The notes beneath the pieces were generated by a model that had not been told where the DNA came from, made no database searches, and was given only the letters and a program-made list of their open reading frames with translations. A stretch of DNA of 8,916 nucleotides from an uncultured Christensenella sp. (lineage in GTDB: Bacteria; Bacillota; Clostridia; Christensenellales; UBA1242), in NCBI GenBank assembly GCA_948471335.1, contig CAOKRZ010000034.1, positions 1 through 8,916 on the forward strand, read 5' to 3'. The position numbers and the translations under genes were made by a program. Below are positions 3,928 to 8,916 of the stretch, piece by piece (the stretch's first letter is position 1; the number at the start of each line of letters is the position of its first letter).

Positions 3928-6654
3928 TTATGGCAGCTTCTTGAGAATTGCCTCTGTCATCTTCTTGATATCTTCTCTCATCTGAGCGATATCAGTCTTC
4001 ATTGTATCTGTTGCCTTAGTCATATCCTTAGCTGCATCTGCTTGAATCTTATCAGCAGTTTTCTCTTTTTCACCCTTAGGAGCTTTTGCAGCAAATTTAG
4101 TAACCGCATCACCAAAAGTTTTAAGTGGATGACGGAATGCATCTCCAATTGCACGAGAAATTGAGCCACCATCGTCAATCTTCTTAATATCAGCTTTAGC
4201 TGTATTGATTTGAGCTTGACTGTAGTTACCTCCGGTGTTATTAGCAATATTTTGCAGTCTCTCTCTTTCGCCTTTTCTAAAGCCTACCGTACTCACATTC
4301 TCACCAACAACTTCGCCTTTTTCGTTATACTTCTTGTTGGATGCCGCTTGAACAAATGGCATAAACTGCTTGCCGATATCAATACCTAAATTGCCCATAA
4401 GTTTTGCATTTTTGAGCGTTCCAAAACCAGCGCGATATTGATCTCTCATTGCAGCCCGCGTACCAGCATAAGACGCTTTTCCATCTTCTGTCAGATAGTT
4501 TTTAGTGCGAATTTCTTTAATTCTGTCAGTTTCAGCAAGGAAGTCATCTCTATTTTTCTTGATCTTTTCCCCATCTTCTCTAAGAGCTTTTGCCTTATCA
4601 AGTTTCTGAATTTCATCATCTGAAAATCCATTTTTCTCGACGGCTTCACTTGCAGCACTATAGTTTCTATCTTTATTTTTCAATATATCTTGTTTAGCTT
4701 TCTTCGCCGCTTCCGAATCATTCATTCCACTGGCTCTATTTGCATTATAAGCCGAGTTATATTCGTCTTGCAAGCTACCATCTGTTTCCAATTTCTTATC
4801 AAATTTAGCCTCTTCCTCTTGCATATACTTTTCGGCTTCAGCTTTGTTTCTAGCTGCAGCGGCAAAATCTACACCCTGTTCCCATGATTGAGCGCCACGC
4901 TCTCTTGCAGCTATATCATTATCCATAAACGACTCAGCATCCGCAGCCGAAAATGTTTTAGGATCATAACCTGCAGCTTTTATAGCTTTCTTTTCATCTG
5001 AGCGAGTTCTAGCCTTCATAATGCCTTGTTTAGCTCTTGATACAGTCGCATTCAACATTGGATTTGCGATTTTAGCTGCGCCGCCGCCAATAGCCACTGC
5101 GGCTGTGCCGGCCTTCATAAGGCTCTTACCGACTGCACCTTTGTTTTTATCGCCGTCAGCCATAACATCCCCGCCGCCAACGAAGCCAGAGATAAAGCCC
5201 ATGATATCTTTAACGATGACAATGCCTGTGATCATCATGATAACTGAGATTATGTTGTCAAGCAATTCAATGTTGAAGAATGTGATTGTCTGCAGGTATG
5301 GAAGGACAAGGAAGAAAAGATTCATACCAATGATTGAGCCGAACGCTGAAAGCGAAAGCTTAATGAATTCTTTTCGCCAGCTTTTGAAAGCACTGAAGTT
5401 GTCAAGGCCTGCAAGCCCGAGTGTTGCCGGATAGACAAGGAAGTAGATTATTCCTTTGATCAGCCTTATCATAAGACCGATGATGATTGAAATGAACATT
5501 CCAAAGATTGTGAACACTGCGCCAAATCCGACGATGAAGTTGAACTTCCAAAGATTGTAGTAATACCACACAAGCCCGACGTTATATTTTGAGAAGTTTT
5601 TGACAAACCCGAAGGTTGTGAACACATCGATGCCTGCAATTGTTTTTATACTATCACCCACTGTGTTTCCCCAATCCTTGCCATTTGCCACAGCATACAT
5701 TGCAAGGACATGAGTCTCATAGTTTTTTTTCAAGTTCAAATTGTTTGCAAAAGCGTAATCAATTTGATATGCGGTATATTCTTGTTTATTACCTGAAGCC
5801 ACCATTCCTGGGCTGTCAGAGCCGAAAAAGCCAGGGGTTCTGCCTTTATTATCCTTTATATCTTCTGCAGTTTTCGTACCATTAAATTTGTAACAATTAT
5901 TATAGAAAGTGGAGTCATTTCTTACGCGATTGGCTTCATAAGCCGCGGCTTTAAAAAGCATGCCTGAGAAAGTTGTGCTTGTGGAGTAAGATCCGAAACC
6001 GAAAAAGTCAAATCTTGTGTAGGTGTCAATATTTGCATCTTTATCCTCAAAACCTAAAGCCCCATTGCCGGTTTCTTCAGCGATTCCTCCAGCCTTTTCA
6101 AGATATTTTGCCGCAGCGCCATTGCCATAGATTCCATTGATGGCTTCTTCAGTTGCTGAGCCTGCAGTGATTTCGTCAAGAGTTTTGAGAAGGAAGTTTG
6201 AAAGCATAAGTCCCACGATGACTGCGAAAGGCACGATTGCAAAAGTGAGGATTGCTTTGAAAGCTTGATATATGTATGTGATTGGAGAAGTTTTTCCCGC
6301 GTCTTCTTGATAGTGAGCTTGAATGATTCCGATCATGGTGCCAATTGCAAGCACGATCAATCCGAAAATTGCAAGTGACCAAAAAGTTGTTGTAAGTGCT
6401 GGATAGGCGCCTTTGCCGTCACCAATCCCGAGAATGCCTTCAATGAAGCCAAGGACTGGGTCACCAGTTTGTTTCACCCCTTTTATGTAATACACATCAA
6501 GACCAGCGAGTCTGCGAAGGAGAAATTGCATTGCGTCAAGTGCGGAAGCAAGGCAGGCATAAACAAAATATACAATCTTTGGGATGTTATCCAATGCGAC
6601 TGTAAGATAATTTGTGATTGTGTCGATTAGTTTTGCACCTAATAATGAAACCAC
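3928..6654 (-). CDS. Large polytopic membrane protein, VirB6/TrbL-like (orphan)
   Basis: 908 residues. Hydrophobic segments lie at about 24-48, 91-113, 133-157, 372-415 (long enough for two), 432-457 and 464-490. A roughly 210-residue polar loop (160-370), rich in Tyr, Phe, Asn and Gly, probably lies outside the cell. After a G-G-G-D turn (493-496) comes a roughly 400-residue charged, Ala/Lys/Glu-rich tail with coiled-coil character, ending in a heptad-like helix. This architecture matches VirB6/TrbL-type inner-membrane channel proteins of type IV secretion systems in Gram-positive and mycoplasma integrative elements, and the segment R-R-L-A-G-L-D-V-Y-Y (47-56) feels familiar from that group. 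Homology is not proven. The start is GTG at 6654 with GGAG seven bases upstream. It lies behind the ksgA terminator with its own AT-rich promoter region. No other secretion, relaxase or coupling genes are in the window. It may instead be a lineage-specific envelope protein. Confidence 0.6.
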   Translation of the reverse strand: MVSLLGAKLIDTITNYLTVALDNIPKIVYFVYACLASALDAMQFLLRRLAGLDVYYIKGVKQTGDPVLGFIEGILGIGDGKGAYPALTTTFWSLAIFGLIVLAIGTMIGIIQAHYQEDAGKTSPITYIYQAFKAILTFAIVPFAVIVGLMLSNFLLKTLDEITAGSATEEAINGIYGNGAAAKYLEKAGGIAEETGNGALGFEDKDANIDTYTRFDFFGFGSYSTSTTFSGMLFKAAAYEANRVRNDSTFYNNCYKFNGTKTAEDIKDNKGRTPGFFGSDSPGMVASGNKQEYTAYQIDYAFANNLNLKKNYETHVLAMYAVANGKDWGNTVGDSIKTIAGIDVFTTFGFVKNFSKYNVGLVWYYYNLWKFNFIVGFGAVFTIFGMFISIIIGLMIRLIKGIIYFLVYPATLGLAGLDNFSAFKSWRKEFIKLSLSAFGSIIGMNLFFLVLPYLQTITFFNIELLDNIISVIMMITGIVIVKDIMGFISGFVGGGDVMADGDKNKGAVGKSLMKAGTAAVAIGGGAAKIANPMLNATVSRAKQGIMKARTRSDEKKAIKAAGYDPKTFSAADAESFMDNDIAARERGAQSWEQGVDFAAAARNKAEAEKYMQEEEAKFDKKLETDGSLQDEYNSAYNANRASGMNDSEAAKKAKQDILKNKDRNYSAASEAVEKNGFSDDEIQKLDKAKALREDGEKIKKNRDDFLAETDRIKEIRTKNYLTEDGKASYAGTRAAMRDQYRAGFGTLKNAKLMGNLGIDIGKQFMPFVQAASNKKYNEKGEVVGENVSTVGFRKGERERLQNIANNTGGNYSQAQINTAKADIKKIDDGGSISRAIGDAFRHPLKTFGDAVTKFAAKAPKGEKEKTADKIQADAAKDMTKATDTMKTDIAQMREDIKKMTEAILKKLP

Positions 6655-6684
6655 CCGTCTTCTCCTTTTAAATATATATACTTA

Positions 6685-6715
6685 GTTATTTACATAATAA
6701 CAAATTAAAATGCAA
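6685..6715 (-). promoter_or_regulatory. Candidate promoter and palindrome before the VirB6-like gene
   Basis: On the minus strand TTGCAT (6710-6715), 17 bases, then TAAATA (6687-6692). The inverted repeat GTTATT-5 bases-AATAAC (6685-6701) covers this -10. An alternative pair, TTGTTA with TATATA 17 bases on, would give almost no leader. The 80-base gap behind the ksgA terminator must contain the promoter, but which hexamers are used is uncertain. Confidence 0.35.
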
Positions 6716-6734
6716 AAAGCAACAAAAATTTACG

Positions 6735-6772
6735 AAAAAATTGCGGCTAGGGCAAGTTGCAGTGCCTAGCCG
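6735..6772 (-). terminator. Terminator of the tatD-ksgA operon, overlapping the ksgA stop codon
   Basis: CGGCTAGG (6765-6772) pairs with CCTAGCCG (6744-6751) across a 13-base loop, followed on the minus strand by CAA and six T residues (6735-6740). The TAG stop codon of ksgA (6766-6768) lies inside the left arm of the stem. Confidence 0.8.
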
Positions 6773-7596
6773 AGCAAGATTTTTGTTATCTCGGCGAATT
6801 CTTCAACTGAAAAGCTTTCTGCCCTACGGCTTAAGTCAAAGTTTTCAAGTTTTTGTGTAATATCCTTTTTATCCATACCGAGAGCATTTGAAAGGTTGTT
6901 TAAGATTGTTTTTCTGCGCATTGAAAAGGCTGCTTTAACGACGCGGGAAAATTTTTCTTTTGGCACGTCAAACTTGCCTTTCACAATCTCGATATTCACA
7001 ACGGCCGAGTCGACATTTGGCTGTGGGAAGAAGAGTTTGCGTGAAACATTTCGTGTGATTTTTGCGTTACCGAAGAATGCGATCATGACTGAAAGAATGC
7101 CATAATCTTTGCCGCCTTCTTTTGCGACGATGCGCTCTGCCACTTCTTTTTGAACCATGATTGTCATTGACTTAAGTTTATCGCTGCCTTCAAGGAATTT
7201 GAAGATGAGAGGCGTTGTGATGTAGTAAGGAAGATTTGCAATGATTTTATATTCTCCGCCAAGTTTATCTTCAATATCTTTAAGCTCCATTTTCAGAGCG
7301 TCCTCAAAAACGAATTCGACGTTTTCGAGGTCAAGCCCTTCAAGCGTTGGGATGAGATCGCGATCTATTTCAAAGCTGACAACTTTTTTTGCTGACGCTG
7401 AAATCTCTGACGTAAGAGTGCCTTCGCCTGCGCCGATTTCAAGAACGATGTCGTTTTTTTCGATGTTGCTGTCGCGAACGATTGCCGCGAGAAGGTTGCG
7501 GTCAGAGATAAAGTTTTGGCCAAACTTTTTCTTAAAGTTATGCGTGCCCATTATGGGCGTTTTATTTGCCTGTTTATCCTTATAATTTTCTGTCAT
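6766..7596 (-). CDS. ksgA: 16S rRNA adenine dimethyltransferase KsgA/RsmA
   Basis: 276 residues from the chosen start, normal for the family. KsgA dimethylates N6 of the two adjacent adenines in helix 45 of 16S rRNA (A1518 and A1519 in E. coli) late in small-subunit assembly, and its loss gives kasugamycin resistance. Visible motifs are K-K-x-F-G-Q-N-F (23-29), SAM motif I L-E-I-G-A-G-E-G-T-L-T (52-62), the acidic F-E-I-D (75-78), E-D-A (98-100) and the catalytic N-L-P-Y-Y-I (121-126). The ORF stays open to 7653, but ATG at 7596 is preferred: it has AAAAGGGA just upstream and begins 10 bases after the tatD stop, whereas the longer start would overlap tatD. It is the second gene of the tatD-ksgA operon and ends in a terminator. 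The usual Firmicute intermediate gene rnmV is absent. Confidence 0.97.
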   Translation of the reverse strand: MTENYKDKQANKTPIMGTHNFKKKFGQNFISDRNLLAAIVRDSNIEKNDIVLEIGAGEGTLTSEISASAKKVVSFEIDRDLIPTLEGLDLENVEFVFEDALKMELKDIEDKLGGEYKIIANLPYYITTPLIFKFLEGSDKLKSMTIMVQKEVAERIVAKEGGKDYGILSVMIAFFGNAKITRNVSRKLFFPQPNVDSAVVNIEIVKGKFDVPKEKFSRVVKAAFSMRRKTILNNLSNALGMDKKDITQKLENFDLSRRAESFSVEEFAEITKILLG

Positions 7597-7606
7597 ATTT
7601 TCCCTT

Positions 7607-8371
7607 TTAGATTTTAAACAATTTTGTTGCGTTTGCGGTTGTAATTTTCCCAACTTCAGCCGTGCTTACGCCTTTTATTTTTGCGATATTTTCTGCGATG
7701 TATGGAATGAATGCAGGCGTATTGATCTGACCGCGAAAAGGCGTTGGAGCAAGGTATGGGCTGTCAGTTTCAAGCAACATTTTTTCAAGCGGAACAACCT
7801 CAATTGCTTCTTGAACGTGACGAGCATTTTTGAAAGTTGAGACGCCGCCTATTGAAATGTGAAGCCCAAGTTTTATTATTTCTTTTGCGACTTCTTTGCT
7901 TTCGGTGAAGCAGTGAAGCGTTCCGCCAAACTCAAGAAGGTGTTTGTTTTCTTTCAAGATTTCAAGCATTTTACCGATAGCTTCGCGGCAGTGAAAAACA
8001 AGTGGAAGTTTAAGTTCGTGTGCAAGTTTCAATTGTTCAATGAGAACTTCTTTTTGTCTTTCAAAGCTTGGGCAATTTTCTCTAAGTTCAAGCCCGATTT
8101 CTCCGATTGCAACGACTTTATCGTTTTTCGCCAAGGCTTTAAGTTTTTCGATATAGTTTTCATCTGCTTTGTCCACTTCGCATGGATAAATGCCTATGCT
8201 TGCAAACATGCCCTCATGTTTTTCGGCAAACCTTACTGCCTCGATTGAAGAAGGCAAGTCAAAGCCAGAGGTTATCATTTTTGCAACCCCCATTTCGTGT
8301 GATCTTTTGAGTATATTGTCGCTGTCTGACAATTTTTCGTCTGTCAAGTGGCAGTGTGTGTCTACAAACAT
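7607..8371 (-). CDS. tatD: TatD-family metal-dependent nuclease
   Basis: 254 residues, typical. TatD enzymes are cytoplasmic TIM-barrel metal-dependent DNases of the amidohydrolase superfamily, implicated in DNA repair and DNA/RNA turnover. Metal ligands are in place: D-T-H-C-H (His6, His8), G-E-I-G-L (Glu91), F-H-C-R-E-A (His127), L-H-C-F-T (His153) and E-T-D-S-P-Y-L-A-P (Asp203). The G-x-H-P-H motif of many members reads G-I-Y-P-C (60-64) here. ATG at 8371 is chosen over the upstream ATG at 8416 because it has AAAAAGGGG (8377-8385) at proper distance, starts right at the conserved N-terminus, and the longer reading would run through the promoter at 8396-8423. It is the first gene of the operon with ksgA, and its TAA stop lies next to the ksgA ribosome binding site. 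Confidence 0.95.
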   Translation of the reverse strand: MFVDTHCHLTDEKLSDSDNILKRSHEMGVAKMITSGFDLPSSIEAVRFAEKHEGMFASIGIYPCEVDKADENYIEKLKALAKNDKVVAIGEIGLELRENCPSFERQKEVLIEQLKLAHELKLPLVFHCREAIGKMLEILKENKHLLEFGGTLHCFTESKEVAKEIIKLGLHISIGGVSTFKNARHVQEAIEVVPLEKMLLETDSPYLAPTPFRGQINTPAFIPYIAENIAKIKGVSTAEVGKITTANATKLFKI

Positions 8372-8395
8372 ATTTTCCCCTTTTTGCATGTTTAT

Positions 8396-8423
8396 TTTAT
8401 ACCTTTCGCCTTCCAAATGTCAA
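8396..8423 (-). promoter_or_regulatory. Promoter of the tatD-ksgA operon
   Basis: Minus-strand TTGACA (8418-8423), then TATAAA (8396-8401) after 16 bases, or TAAAAT after 18. The predicted start is around 8388, about 17 bases before the tatD ATG, with the ribosome binding site between. This is a strong sigma-A-type promoter, divergent from spmA. Confidence 0.75.
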
Positions 8424-8445
8424 ATCATTTATACCTGTCCCTTTG

Positions 8446-8453
8446 CATAGAAT
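8446..8453 (+). promoter_or_regulatory. Possible sporulation-type -10 (CATAGAAT) before spmA
   Basis: CATAGAAT differs at one position from the CATACAAT-type -10 recognised by mother-cell sigma factors E and K. AT-rich sequence lies upstream at about the -35 (TCATTTAT, 8425-8432), but it is a poor match. No sigma-A promoter is evident on this strand. It ends five bases before the proposed GTG start, which would make the message nearly leaderless. Confidence 0.3.
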
Positions 8454-8458
8454 AAAAG

Positions 8459-8916
8459 GTGAACAGAATTTGGCTTATTATGATTGTATCTTCCCTATGC
8501 TTTCTTCTTTCGTCCGCCCCTGACACCGTTGTTGGAGTCATGGTCGAAGCGTCTGGCGGTGCACTTAAACTTTGCATAGAACTTGGCGCGGTTTATGCGG
8601 TGTGGCTTGGGATTTTAGAACTTGTTGACGCAAGCGGGCTTGGAAACAAGCTTGCAAAGCTTTTGCATCCTATCATCAAAAAGCTTTTCAAAGTTGATAA
8701 CGAAGAGATTGAAAAGATGATCGCGATGAATATGTCAGCAAACATACTTGGGCTTGGCAATGCGGCAACTCCCATGGGAATAAATGCCATGAAGGCACTT
8801 GACGACGGCAGCGGAGTTGCAAACACAGCAATGATTATGCTTATCATCATCAACGCAACGTCAATTCAGCTTCTTCCTTCAACTGTGATTGGACTACGCG
8901 CCTCTGCTGGCTCTGC
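8459..8916 (+). CDS. spmA: Spore maturation protein A, N-terminal part (cut by the right edge)
   Basis: 152 codons are visible of about 190-200 expected. Translation from GTG at 8459 begins M-N-R-I-W-L-I-M-I, like the opening of known SpmA proteins. It continues with a membrane segment, V-W-L-G-I-L-x-L-V-x-x-S-G-L (around residues 47-60), N-M-S-A-N-I-L-G-L-G-N-A-A-T-P-M-G (about 93-109) and N-A-T-S-I-Q-L-L-P-S-T-V-I-G-L-R (about 132-147), the hallmark of the SpmA nucleoside-recognition/Gate family. SpmA, with SpmB, is a mother-cell membrane protein needed for spore core dehydration and heat resistance; spmB often follows and would lie to the right. No clear ribosome binding site precedes the GTG. 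ATG at 8480 is an alternative start that would remove the conserved N-terminus. The gene is divergent from tatD. Confidence 0.92.
   Translation, partial: MNRIWLIMIVSSLCFLLSSAPDTVVGVMVEASGGALKLCIELGAVYAVWLGILELVDASGLGNKLAKLLHPIIKKLFKVDNEEIEKMIAMNMSANILGLGNAATPMGINAMKALDDGSGVANTAMIMLIIINATSIQLLPSTVIGLRASAGS

Noticed and set aside
5021..5434. Plus-strand 137-codon ORF
   Set aside because: It lies wholly inside the membrane protein gene on the other strand and has no ribosome binding site or recognisable motif.
7597..7653. N-terminal extension of ksgA
   Set aside because: The extension overlaps the end of tatD and has no ribosome binding site, while ATG 7596 has a good one and gives the usual length.
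8372..8416. N-terminal extension of tatD
   Set aside because: It would cover the -10 region of the operon promoter, and the conserved N-terminus begins at 8371 with a strong ribosome binding site.
8593..8853. Minus-strand 86-codon hydrophobic ORF
   Set aside because: It is the complement of spmA, whose plus-strand translation shows clear family motifs; the hydrophobicity is a mirror artefact.

Overview
The window looks like chromosomal DNA of an AT-rich, low-GC Gram-positive bacterium, most likely an uncultured Clostridia-type Firmicute. The clues are strong AAGGAG/GGAG ribosome binding sites, TTGACA-type promoters, intrinsic terminators, a tatD-ksgA pair, a tRNA-Ser(GCU) with encoded CCA, and the start of spmA, a gene of endospore-forming lineages. 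Species cannot be named from this sequence.

Left region (1-2730, all genes on the minus strand): a phage-type block. Read in the direction of transcription it is a P27-type terminase small subunit (terS), a ParB-like domain protein, a Rossmann-fold methyltransferase with an unusual catalytic motif, and an SPL-type radical SAM enzyme. The first three are overlapping and translationally coupled. The radical SAM gene may have its own promoter directly abutting its start codon. A probable terminator follows, then the start of another minus-strand gene running off the left edge. No integrase, large terminase or structural gene is in view, so this is one edge of a prophage, a phage satellite or a decayed remnant.

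Middle (2695-3910): tRNA-Ser(GCU) on the minus strand with its own promoter and a strong terminator with a GCAA tetraloop. Divergent from it is a plus-strand ATP-grasp protein with a TTGACA promoter embedded in inverted repeats. A bidirectional terminator separates it from the next, convergent gene.

Right (3928-8916): a 908-residue polytopic membrane protein with VirB6/TrbL-like architecture (membrane segments, a large loop, more membrane segments, then a long charged tail). It stands alone, without other conjugation or secretion genes in view. Upstream of it is a tatD-ksgA operon (DNA/RNA quality control and 16S rRNA dimethylation), whose terminator overlaps the ksgA stop codon. Divergent from tatD is spmA, truncated by the right edge.

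The housekeeping genes (tRNA-Ser, tatD, ksgA, spmA) are secure. The most interesting items are the orphan VirB6-like protein, the phage methyltransferase with a Trm1-like D-x-D-x-Y-G-x-P motif next to a ParB protein, the structured leader in front of terS, and the ATP-grasp protein of unknown substrate.
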